Assembly (NCBI GenBank): GCA_035516795.1
Contig: DATIZX010000091.1
Coordinates: 1 to 14,623 of the forward strand
Length of the DNA: 14,623 bases
DNA from: DATJBF01 sp035516795
Lineage (GTDB): Bacteria > Verrucomicrobiota > Verrucomicrobiia > Palsa-1439
Direction of reading: 5' to 3'
In this document: positions 1 through 6,406 of the stretch, one piece after another
How the letters are laid out: every line of letters starts with the position of its first letter
How positions within the stretch are numbered: the stretch's first letter is position 1
The notes under the pieces: model-generated
What the model saw: only the letters and a program-made list of their open reading frames with translations
Databases searched by the model: none
Told to the model about the DNA's origin: nothing
Translations under genes and position numbers: made by a program

Positions 1-1
1 G

Positions 2-991
2 TATGCCAGGAACGTCCTGGGCATGAATGAGAACGATCGTTGCTACAGCGTGGCCCGTTTGTTCTTCGCCTATGGGCTCGGAAACACTGGCTATTTTCCC
101 CTGCACTGCGGGGCGACCACCATTCTGTCTGCTGGCCGGCCAACACCGGCAGGAATTTTTGCCGACATCGAGCGCTTCCGTCCAACACTGTTCTTCTCCG
201 TGCCGACCAACTACGCTGCATTGCTAGCGCACCAACCGGAGAGCGGTAGAGATTTCGATCTTTCCAGCATCCGATACGCCGTTTCAGCCGGCGAGTCTCT
301 ACCCGCGCCGCTTTACGAGCGCTTCAAGCAACGATTTGGCATCGAGATCCTCGACGCCCTGGGCTCGACCGAAACCCTGCAAATGGTGATTGCGAACCGC
401 CCCGGCGAAGTGCGGCCGGGATCCAGCGGTAAAGTTATTCCCGGGTTCGAGGCGCAAATCGTCGACGACAACGGCCGAACGGCTGCACCGGGAGAAATTG
501 GCACTCTGCTGGTCAAGAGCGATTCGACCTGCGCGGGATATTGGAACCAGCACGAGAAAACGAAGGCCACATTTCACGGCCCCTGGTTTCGCACTGGCGA
601 CAAATATTTTCAAGATGAAGACGGCTACTTCTGGTATGCAGGACGCGCCGATGACTTGTTCAAAGTGAACGGGCGCTGGCTGAGCCCGGCAGAGGTCGAA
701 AGCGCCTTGATCGCGCATGATGCAATTCGCGAGGCGGCAGTGATTGCCCGCGAGGACGAATCCGAACTGACCAAGCCGGCAGCCTATGTGGTTCTGAATG
801 ATAATTTCAACCCCAGCCCTCAACTGATCAACGAGTTGCAGGACTGGGTGGCGAATCGAGTTGGTGGGTACAAGTGTCCGCGGTGGATCGAGTTCCTCTC
901 CGAGTTGCCAAAGACCGCGACCGGCAAGGTGCAGCGGTTCAAGCTGCGGGAGATGCAGGCGAGGTCATCGTCCCGCACCACGCGAGACTAA
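2..991 (+). CDS. Benzoate-CoA ligase family enzyme (aryl-CoA synthetase), 5'-truncated by window edge
   Basis: ATP-dependent ligase that adenylates an aromatic acid and transfers it to CoA; cytoplasmic. The frame is open from base 2, so the apparent ATG at 23 is internal. About 329 residues are visible of the roughly 520 usual for the family, and the N-terminal P-loop (TSGSTG-type) lies off the window. Counting the first full codon as residue 1, I see FFAYGLGN near 20-28, characteristic of benzoate-CoA ligases, GSTE at 121-124, TGD at 198-200, GRADDLFKVNGRW at about 214-226 (hinge to the C-terminal subdomain), and PKTATGK with the catalytic lysine near 309. The C-terminus is complete. The LysR gene starts 53 bp downstream on the same strand. 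Substrate could be benzoate, a hydroxybenzoate or an aminobenzoate; sequence alone does not decide. Family assignment is firm, substrate is inferred. Confidence 0.9.
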   Translation, partial: YARNVLGMNENDRCYSVARLFFAYGLGNTGYFPLHCGATTILSAGRPTPAGIFADIERFRPTLFFSVPTNYAALLAHQPESGRDFDLSSIRYAVSAGESLPAPLYERFKQRFGIEILDALGSTETLQMVIANRPGEVRPGSSGKVIPGFEAQIVDDNGRTAAPGEIGTLLVKSDSTCAGYWNQHEKTKATFHGPWFRTGDKYFQDEDGYFWYAGRADDLFKVNGRWLSPAEVESALIAHDAIREAAVIAREDESELTKPAAYVVLNDNFNPSPQLINELQDWVANRVGGYKCPRWIEFLSELPKTATGKVQRFKLREMQARSSSRTTRD

Positions 992-1007
992 AGCACTGAG
1001 AAAAAGG

Positions 1008-1036
1008 TTTAGAGTAATACTCGACAGGTATAGAAT
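1008..1036 (+). promoter_or_regulatory. Possible sigma-70-type promoter of the LysR gene
   Basis: A TTTAGA hexamer at 1008-1013 and TAGAAT at 1031-1036 are separated by 17 bp, just ahead of the regulator's ATG at 1045. The -10 element is a good match and the -35 weak. It overlaps the operator-like site at 1017-1039, which would fit autorepression. Consensus match only. Confidence 0.3.
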
Positions 1037-1039
1037 ACC
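1017..1039 (+). promoter_or_regulatory. LysR-type operator: ATAC-N7-GTAT followed by overlapping GGTAT-AGA-ATACC palindrome
   Basis: ATAC (1017-1020) and GTAT (1028-1031) are separated by exactly 7 bp, giving a T-N11-A LysR box at 1018-1030. The same GTAT forms a second perfect palindrome, GGTAT-AGA-ATACC, at 1027-1039. ATAC-N7-GTAT is the published consensus bound by BenM and CatM of Acinetobacter, and the regulator encoded 6 bp downstream of this element has a CatM/BenM-like DNA-binding helix. It lies 5 to 27 bp before the ATG, so binding would most simply repress the regulator's own transcription. Confidence 0.6.
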
Positions 1040-1044
1040 GTGCC

Positions 1045-1959
1045 ATGGAATTGCGGCACGTTCGCTACTTTCTGGCCGTCGCGGAGTATCTCAACTTCAG
1101 CAAAGCGGCGCAGCAACTGCACATTGCGCAGCCTCCCTTGAGTCGACAGATCCGTCAACTGGAAGATGACCTGGGTGTTGCCTTGTTCGTGCGCAACAAA
1201 CGTCACGTTGAATTGACCAAGGCAGGGCGGGTCTTTCTTGACGAAGCTCGCAAATTGGTAGTGCAGGCTGGGCACGCGACCGAGGCCGCACGTCATGCGC
1301 AAAAAGGCGAGTTCGGAATGGTGAGGATCGGGATCGCGTCCGGTCTGGGGGGGTTGGTAAGCAAAGCTGTGGCGGAGAATTGCGGGAGATTCCCGGCGAT
1401 CAATATTGAATGCAAAGACATTTTCTCCACTGTGCAGAACGAGGCCCTGCACAAATGCGAAATCGATGTGGGATTCCTGCGTCCTCCGGTTGACCAGGTG
1501 AACCTCGACTGCGAGCTGTTGTACGAAGAGGAGTTTGTCGTCGTTCTGCCGAAGACGCATCGCCTGGCGAGGCGAAAATCAGTGCGATTGAAAGACGTCG
1601 CCGACGAGCCTCTGATCGTCTTTGACCGGAATTTTTCCTGCGGGCTTTACGACAAAATTCTCGGCCTCTACAGCCGTCAGGGACTGACGCCACACTTCAC
1701 GGTGGCGCACGTGCAGGCCCACGAAGAGGCGGGCGCAATTATGGTGGCATCGGGACGAGCGATGTTCATCGGCGCCGGAGCCATTGTGACGCGGTCGGTG
1801 CACGGCATCGATCTGGTTTCTCTGACCCTGAACGAGCCCGAGGCCAAAATCGACGTCTACATGGCATGGCGCAAAAACGAAGAGTCTACCGCCGTGCTTT
1901 CGTTTCTTAATTCGGTTCGCCGGGTGTGCAGAGCCTCAGCCGCGAAAGCCGTTGCTTAG
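1045..1959 (+). CDS. LysR-family transcriptional regulator, CatM/BenM/CbnR type
   Basis: A 304-residue transcription factor, the normal LysR length. The N-terminal winged helix-turn-helix spans about residues 1-60. It begins MELRHVRYF and carries the recognition helix AQPPLSRQI at 28-36, which matches CatM/BenM at the same residue numbers. A linker helix (to about 85) leads to the periplasmic-binding-protein-like effector domain from about residue 92 (IGIASGLGGL) to the end. Members of this subgroup sense aromatic acids or ring-cleavage products such as benzoate or muconate. It follows the ligase gene on the same strand and converges on the MFS gene, whose stop is 10 bp past its own. I see no clear Shine-Dalgarno; the ATG was chosen because it begins the conserved MELRH motif. 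Likely local activator of this island. The effector is not deducible from sequence. Confidence 0.93.
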   Translation: MELRHVRYFLAVAEYLNFSKAAQQLHIAQPPLSRQIRQLEDDLGVALFVRNKRHVELTKAGRVFLDEARKLVVQAGHATEAARHAQKGEFGMVRIGIASGLGGLVSKAVAENCGRFPAINIECKDIFSTVQNEALHKCEIDVGFLRPPVDQVNLDCELLYEEEFVVVLPKTHRLARRKSVRLKDVADEPLIVFDRNFSCGLYDKILGLYSRQGLTPHFTVAHVQAHEEAGAIMVASGRAMFIGAGAIVTRSVHGIDLVSLTLNEPEAKIDVYMAWRKNEESTAVLSFLNSVRRVCRASAAKAVA

Positions 1960-1969
1960 CAGGCTAGGG

Positions 1970-3190
1970 TTAAGACTGCGCTTCAAGAATCGCACCGGAC
2001 CCAGCCGTTTCTCGCAACAACAGGCTCACGAAAAACACGACTGCGCTTCCAATCGCCGCCAGCCACATGGTGATGCCAAGGCCATACTTTTCTGCCAAGG
2101 TGCCGGACAGAATCGGAGCGACTGTCGCGCCCATCGCTTCTCCTACCAGAGTGGCGAGGCCAATCGATGTGGCTCGAAATTGGGCGGGCACACTCTCGGT
2201 CGGGACCAAAACCATAATCAGACTTGCCATGCCCTGTCCGGTATTCGCCACAAAAACGATCGCAGCCAGGACCAGATAGTGCGTGTACAGGGCAGGAACG
2301 AGGTACGCCAGAGGCACGATCGCCGACATCGCGGACATCAGCAGCAGAACCGGCTTGCGGCCCATCCGGTCTGACAGAGCTGGGAGCAGAAAACCCAGGA
2401 AGAAACTTCCAAGCCCGCTTGCCCCTAACAGGAAACCGGCGGTGGTTCCCGGTTGGTGCGCCACACGGGTGATGTACAGCGGCGCAAAAACATTGACGAT
2501 GAACAACCAGGACATGAAGCCGGCAGCGCCCAGGCAACATAGCCACATGTTGTGATGCCGCAGGATTGCGAAATACTGAGCGAGCGATTCCCGCTCGTGC
2601 CCAACGCCGTGAACGCTTTCCTCCGGCTCACGCACGAACTTCCAAAGCATCAGCCCCATGACAATTCCCGGCAGGCCCGCAACCATAAAGGCATAGCGCC
2701 ATCCCCATCGCGAGGCCACCTGTGTGGTCAGCACCGGCGCGACGGCCAATCCTACCAATGCGGCCGCGCTCACCACCATCCCAACATTCCGTCCACGGCG
2801 CGCGGAATGTGACGATTCCTCGATCAATGCGGTAATCACGGACCAAGTGGGTCCTTCCGCGAACCCTAACAGCGCGCGGATCAGCAGTAGCTGATGAAAG
2901 CTGTGCGCCAGTCCCGAAGCCCAGGACAGCGCTGAAAAAACGAAGATCGCAGGAACGAGCACCGGTTTTCGGCCCAACCGGTCCGAGAGGGCGCCCAGCA
3001 GGAATGTGGAAGCGGCCCAGCAAATCGCAACCACCGAGGCGAGGGTTCCAATCTGCTCTTCGGACAGATGAAATTCCGGAGCGAAATACGGCGCCAGATA
3101 AAGTTGGGACATGCGATCGAGGAAAACCGTTCCCCAAGTGAAGAACAGAATGATGACCAGCGTATTCTCGTAACGCCGCGAAGGGTCCAT
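1970..3190 (-). CDS. MFS transporter, probable aromatic/organic acid:proton symporter
   Basis: A 406-residue inner-membrane carrier, typical of 12-helix major facilitator proteins. The start at 3190 gives MDPSRRYEN followed by the first membrane helix (LVIILFFTWGTVFLDR). The frame stays open upstream to 3832, but that part lies antisense to the next gene and has no MFS character. Motif A, GALSDRLGRK, is at 66-75 in the loop between helices 2 and 3, and its pseudo-repeat PALSDRMGRK sits in the second half. Asp25-Arg26 in helix 1 recalls the anion:cation symporter (ACS) group, whose members carry organic anions. The C-terminus is RETAGSGAILEAQS. Its start lies 66 bp from the divergent outer-membrane channel gene, suggesting co-regulated uptake across both membranes. 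Carried substrate is inferred from context only. Confidence 0.88.
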   Translation of the reverse strand: MDPSRRYENTLVIILFFTWGTVFLDRMSQLYLAPYFAPEFHLSEEQIGTLASVVAICWAASTFLLGALSDRLGRKPVLVPAIFVFSALSWASGLAHSFHQLLLIRALLGFAEGPTWSVITALIEESSHSARRGRNVGMVVSAAALVGLAVAPVLTTQVASRWGWRYAFMVAGLPGIVMGLMLWKFVREPEESVHGVGHERESLAQYFAILRHHNMWLCCLGAAGFMSWLFIVNVFAPLYITRVAHQPGTTAGFLLGASGLGSFFLGFLLPALSDRMGRKPVLLLMSAMSAIVPLAYLVPALYTHYLVLAAIVFVANTGQGMASLIMVLVPTESVPAQFRATSIGLATLVGEAMGATVAPILSGTLAEKYGLGITMWLAAIGSAVVFFVSLLLRETAGSGAILEAQS

Positions 3191-3241
3191 GGCGAGGCAT
3201 GATAGCAAACGCAGCTCAAATACCAGGCAACCGCACGAGCG

Positions 3242-3254
3242 TTTAGTATCTAAA
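3242..3254. promoter_or_regulatory. 13-bp palindrome TTTAG-TAT-CTAAA in the divergent control region
   Basis: Perfect 5-bp arms around TAT end 2 bp before the GTG start of the outer-membrane channel gene. The site fits the T-N11-A form of a LysR box and contains TAGTAT (3244-3249), a possible -10 element for the forward gene. It lies in the only 66 bp between two divergent starts (3191-3256), so one bound protein could control both directions. An ATAC half-site is at 3220-3223 and a GTAT at 3246-3249, but their spacing is not that of the element at 1017-1031. Confidence 0.3.
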
Positions 3255-3256
3255 GC

Positions 3257-4183
3257 GTGATTTCCAACTCCTTGGAGCGCATTTTTCGAGGACAGGCAGT
3301 TGACCGCTGTTGTCGGCGCGTGATCTTGCTGTGCATGGTGCTCCTCGCGGGCACACACGCCAAGGCACAATGGATAGGAAACCAGACAGGGTGCTATGCC
3401 GATAAGATGGTAGCCAATCCCAATCGGCCGACAGTAGCGAATCCTGCTGACATCACGCAGTACGGCGTCCTCGAGCTCGAATATGGCGCAGATCATTTCT
3501 GGCCTGAGGGAGGAATCGAACAAACTTCTTTCGGCGGCCTGTTGAAATTTGGCTTGCTCTGTGACATTGAGTTGCGCTGGACTACCACCTCCTATTTTTC
3601 GCAGACCGACAATAGCGGAAAACATCGAACTTTTGGCGACAACTGGTTCGGATTTCAGGCGCGTGTGTACAAACAAACCGCGCACGTGCCAACCCTCTCT
3701 TTCGGCTACGCTCTGAAGACGCCGACTGCGAGCACGGTGGATGGATTGGGATCGGGGCACGTGGACCATGCATTCACGTTTCTGGCGAGCAAGGACATTG
3801 CGAAAATTCACTTCGATTTCAACATCACGCATTTCCTGGTTGGGCGAGACGTGCCGGGGTTCGGCAGCAACGATCAGCTAAACTTGGCATTTTCCCGCGT
3901 GATCCGCGGCAACCTGCAGTTCACCGGCGAGTTTTACGGAGATACCACCCTTGATCGCTCGACTCCCGGCTTTGCCTCGTCGCTATGGGCGCTGACGTAC
4001 ACGATCACGCCGAGGCTAGTGATCGATGGCGGCTTCGAAGGCGGATTGACTTCCGGCGGCCCCCACCGGCATGTGTTCACTGGACTAACGTATTCCATTG
4101 CGAACTTCTACCGGGATGGCGGCATCGAACATCGAATCAAGCTGCAACCCGGCCGCGTTACTGAAACACACATTCATGAATAA
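3257..4183 (+). CDS. Outer-membrane beta-barrel channel, MetA-pathway phenol degradation (Phenol_MetA_deg) type
   Basis: A 308-residue exported protein. The GTG start at 3257 gives a basic n-region ending CCRR, a hydrophobic core VILLCMVLLAG and a probable signal-peptidase site after AKA at about 37 (AKA|Q). The remainder has alternating, aromatic-rich short strands typical of an outer-membrane barrel: ITQYGVLELEYG near the start of the barrel, FGYALKTPTAS in the middle, and a C-terminal run of strands (LWALTYTITPRLVIDGGF, HVFTGLTYSIANFYR). It resembles proteins annotated as transporter / MetA-pathway of phenol degradation, thought to admit aromatic compounds. No Shine-Dalgarno is seen before the GTG; a later GTG within the leader would remove the basic n-region, so the first is preferred. 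It abuts the secreted MRJP-family gene and is divergent from the MFS gene. Family call is moderate, role inferred. Confidence 0.72.
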   Translation: MISNSLERIFRGQAVDRCCRRVILLCMVLLAGTHAKAQWIGNQTGCYADKMVANPNRPTVANPADITQYGVLELEYGADHFWPEGGIEQTSFGGLLKFGLLCDIELRWTTTSYFSQTDNSGKHRTFGDNWFGFQARVYKQTAHVPTLSFGYALKTPTASTVDGLGSGHVDHAFTFLASKDIAKIHFDFNITHFLVGRDVPGFGSNDQLNLAFSRVIRGNLQFTGEFYGDTTLDRSTPGFASSLWALTYTITPRLVIDGGFEGGLTSGGPHRHVFTGLTYSIANFYRDGGIEHRIKLQPGRVTETHIHE

Positions 4184-4190
4184 ATGCCGA

Positions 4191-4194
4191 AGGA
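4191..4194 (+). promoter_or_regulatory. Ribosome binding site deciding the MRJP-family start
   Basis: AGGA lies 7 nt before the ATG at 4202. The alternative in-frame ATG at 4184, which directly follows the preceding stop codon, has no such site, so 4202 is preferred. The site sits just past the end of the upstream gene. Confidence 0.5.
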
Positions 4195-4201
4195 TCAGGC
4201 T

Positions 4202-5368
4202 ATGACGCAAACAGCGATGAACTTTTGTACAGCGGTTGTTGCTCTCTGCTCGTTGTCAATTAGCGGCTACGCCCGGGAGGTGGCAAAGGATCAAACTGTC
4301 GGGCAACTGGAAGTAGTTGCAACGTTCGACGGCGCGATGCCGACCGGAGTTTCGGTTGCGAACAGCGGAAGAATCTTTGTGAACTTTCCGCGCTGGGGCG
4401 ACAAAGTCGACTTCACGGTTGCAGAGGTCAAGACCGGCAAAGCTGTTCCGTTTCCGGATGTTGAGATCAATCGTTACAACGACGGCGACAACCCGGCGGA
4501 GAAGCTGGTATCGGTGCAAAGCATTGTGGTCGACCCATCGGGTGAGCGTGTGTGGATTCTCGACACCGGAAGCATTGCGTTCGGGCCGGTCAAGCCGGGC
4601 GGGGCGAAACTGCTCGGCGTCGATCTGAAGACGAACCAGATTTTTCAGAAGATTGTTTTTCCGGCGGATGTGGTGTTGACCACGAGCTACGTCAATGACG
4701 TGCGCTTCGATCTGCGGCGCGGCACAAAAGGAATGGCCTTCATCACCGATTCCTCCACGCCCGGTCCCAACGGCATCATCGTTGTCGATCTTGCGAGCGG
4801 CAAAAGCTGGCGGCGGCTGCACACTCATCCTTCGACGCGGCCGGATCCGCAGTTTGTGCCGGTGGTAGAAGGCGAGATTATGCAGCTAAGGCTTCCGGGG
4901 CAAGCGCCGCAGAAATTTGCGGTCGGCTCCGATGGAATTGCGATCAGCCCGGATGGCAAGACCCTTTATTACTGCCCGTTGACCAGTCGTCATTTCTACA
5001 GCGGGAGTGTGGATGCGCTCGCCGACCAGCACAAGTCGGATGCGGAGGTCGCAGCGACCGTGAAGGATCTGGGCGAGAAAGGTGGCGCGAGCGACGGTCT
5101 TGAGTCCGATGCTCAAGGCCGAGTGTATCTCAGCGACTACGAGCACGACGCCGTCCGCCGCTGGTCTGCGAACGGCGACTTCGAAACCCTGGTGCATGAT
5201 CCGCGCGTGTTATGGCCGGATACCCTGTCGTTGGCGGCGGATGGGTTTCTCTATTTCACGGTCAACCAGATCGAGCGGCAAGGAACCTTCCATAACGGTC
5301 AAGACCTGCGCAAGAAGCCCTACGTGCTCTTCCGCGTGAAGGTGAACGGCACGAGAATTTCGCAGTAG
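4202..5368 (+). CDS. Secreted MRJP/Yellow-family protein (L-dopachrome tautomerase-related), six-bladed beta-propeller
   Basis: A 388-residue protein from the ATG at 4202 (394 from the alternative ATG at 4184). The first ~23 residues (MTQTAMNFC through SISGYA) form a signal peptide with likely cleavage after GYA, so it should act in the periplasm or outside. The mature part shows features of the major royal jelly/Yellow family: an opening strand QLEVVATFD, then PTGVSVANSGRIFVNFPRW, VQSIVVDPSGERVWILDTG, YVNDVRFD and DGIAISPDGKTLYYCPLTS, each typical of a propeller blade. Length fits the family. Bacterial members are usually labelled L-dopachrome tautomerase-related, but their substrates are mostly unknown. 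It forms a tight pair with the barrel gene (18 bp from its stop) and converges on the KPR-family gene, whose stop is 1 bp away. A role in binding or processing an aromatic ligand is inference. Confidence 0.82.
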   Translation: MTQTAMNFCTAVVALCSLSISGYAREVAKDQTVGQLEVVATFDGAMPTGVSVANSGRIFVNFPRWGDKVDFTVAEVKTGKAVPFPDVEINRYNDGDNPAEKLVSVQSIVVDPSGERVWILDTGSIAFGPVKPGGAKLLGVDLKTNQIFQKIVFPADVVLTTSYVNDVRFDLRRGTKGMAFITDSSTPGPNGIIVVDLASGKSWRRLHTHPSTRPDPQFVPVVEGEIMQLRLPGQAPQKFAVGSDGIAISPDGKTLYYCPLTSRHFYSGSVDALADQHKSDAEVAATVKDLGEKGGASDGLESDAQGRVYLSDYEHDAVRRWSANGDFETLVHDPRVLWPDTLSLAADGFLYFTVNQIERQGTFHNGQDLRKKPYVLFRVKVNGTRISQ

Positions 5369-5369
5369 C

Positions 5370-6296
5370 TCAGGCAGGATCGCTCCACGAATGCTCCAAT
5401 CCGCGAATCAGGCGCCACATCGCGCGATTGAGGGGAACAGGCACCCTGAGTTTTTCGCCATAATCCGCAATTGCGCCGTTAATGAAATCGACCTCGGTCG
5501 GACGCCGGGCCAGAATATCGAGCAACATGCTGACGTTTCGCTTGCCGGGCGCACGCGCGCCTTCGGCAATCATTTCTCGGGGATCACCGTGCAGTCGAAT
5601 GCCAAGCGCCGTGGCCACCGCTTCTCCCTCGCGCAGAATGGCCTCGTACAGCGCACCGGTTGGGTCGAAGCGAGTTGCTGCCCCGTGATGAAGTTGCATT
5701 AGAGCCCCGACCGGATTGACTGCGGCATTGAAGATCAATTTCGTCCATTGCGCGCCACGGGCATCTTGCATGGGCATTACCCGTAGCCCGGCGTGATTCA
5801 TGATCTCCGCAAGCTGGGCAACAAGCTCATACGGTATGTTTGAAGGCTCGAATGGGCCGATCCACAAATTACTGTAAAACTCAAATCCGGCGTGACCCGG
5901 AGCAATCAAGTGAGCTGCCATCGTAGTGGCGCCGCGGATCACATACCGCACATGCTCGGCGATGATTTCCTCATTGCCCAGGCCATTTTGCACCGAGCAT
6001 ACGGCAGCGTTCATGAAGATGTGGGCGGTTTGCTCGATCGCCGTGCGAGTATGAATGCTCTTCGTGGCGACGATGCCGAATTCGCACGGTGGAATTTCTT
6101 GTTGCTGTGAGGTGGCATGAATTTTGGCGGTGAAGTCCACAGCGCCACTGACCCGCAAACCGCGTTCTTGAACTGCACGTGTTGTCGCCTCTGAGACGTC
6201 GTAGATATGCACTTCCACATCCGGCAAGCGAGCCAGATGCGCGGCGATCACACTGCCCAGCGCGCCAGATCCGACGATGCAAATTGTGACCGCCAT
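5370..6296 (-). CDS. Ketopantoate reductase (PanE/ApbA) family dehydrogenase, candidate 2-hydroxy acid dehydrogenase
   Basis: A 308-residue cytoplasmic NAD(P)H oxidoreductase, the usual family length. The start at 6296 places the Rossmann motif GSGALG at 9-14, immediately after MAVTICIV; the frame is open 25 codons further but without a reason to use them. Other family marks are NGLGN at 104-108, the catalytic lysine in WTKLIFNAAVNP (K186, with N190 and N194), Ser256, and Glu268 in TEVDFINGAI. The Ser-to-Glu spacing equals that of E. coli PanE. The family also contains D-mandelate and D-2-hydroxy acid dehydrogenases. Divergence from a benzoylformate decarboxylase-like gene 110 bp away makes an aromatic 2-oxo/2-hydroxy acid a more likely substrate than ketopantoate. 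That substrate is inferred; pantothenate synthesis cannot be excluded, although no pan genes are nearby. Confidence 0.87.
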   Translation of the reverse strand: MAVTICIVGSGALGSVIAAHLARLPDVEVHIYDVSEATTRAVQERGLRVSGAVDFTAKIHATSQQQEIPPCEFGIVATKSIHTRTAIEQTAHIFMNAAVCSVQNGLGNEEIIAEHVRYVIRGATTMAAHLIAPGHAGFEFYSNLWIGPFEPSNIPYELVAQLAEIMNHAGLRVMPMQDARGAQWTKLIFNAAVNPVGALMQLHHGAATRFDPTGALYEAILREGEAVATALGIRLHGDPREMIAEGARAPGKRNVSMLLDILARRPTEVDFINGAIADYGEKLRVPVPLNRAMWRLIRGLEHSWSDPA

Positions 6297-6341
6297 TCTG
6301 ATTTCTAGTGCCGCCGTTTCACTTGCCGCCGCGAGTGTGAG

Positions 6342-6371
6342 ACGATAGCATCCCGCGAAACGCGAAATCAA
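6342..6371 (-). promoter_or_regulatory. Possible promoter of the KPR-family gene
   Basis: On the reverse strand TTGATT (6371-6366) and TATCGT (6347-6342) are separated by 18 bp, about 45 bp before the start at 6296. The intervening DNA carries a repeated TTTCGCG. A forward TACACT at 6381-6386 may be a -10 for the divergent ThDP-enzyme operon, but it lacks a convincing -35. Consensus match only. Confidence 0.28.
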
Positions 6372-6396
6372 CGTCCGGGTTACACTGATCCACTGC

Positions 6397-6400
6397 GGAG
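6397..6400 (+). promoter_or_regulatory. Ribosome binding site supporting a TTG start
   Basis: GGAG lies 6 nt before the TTG at 6407. This spacing, and the alignment of the following residues with the N-terminus of benzoylformate decarboxylase, support TTG as the true initiation codon. Confidence 0.6.
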
Positions 6401-6406
6401 CACACC

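Noticed and set aside
3220..3249. ATAC (3220-3223) and GTAT (3246-3249) as a second BenM/CatM-type site
   Set aside because: The half-sites are 22 bp apart instead of 7, so they do not form the consensus.
3191..3832. Upstream extension of the MFS gene frame (620-residue reading)
   Set aside because: It lies antisense over the outer-membrane channel gene, lacks membrane or MFS character, and the family N-terminus begins at 3190.
4184..4201. ATG at 4184 as start of the MRJP-family gene
   Set aside because: It directly follows the previous stop and could be coupled, but has no ribosome site. The ATG at 4202 has AGGA at good spacing and starts a cleaner signal peptide. Not excluded.
5370..6296. 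Assignment as the housekeeping ketopantoate reductase PanE
   Set aside because: Family membership is clear, but no pantothenate genes are nearby and the context is aromatic catabolism, so no panE symbol was given.
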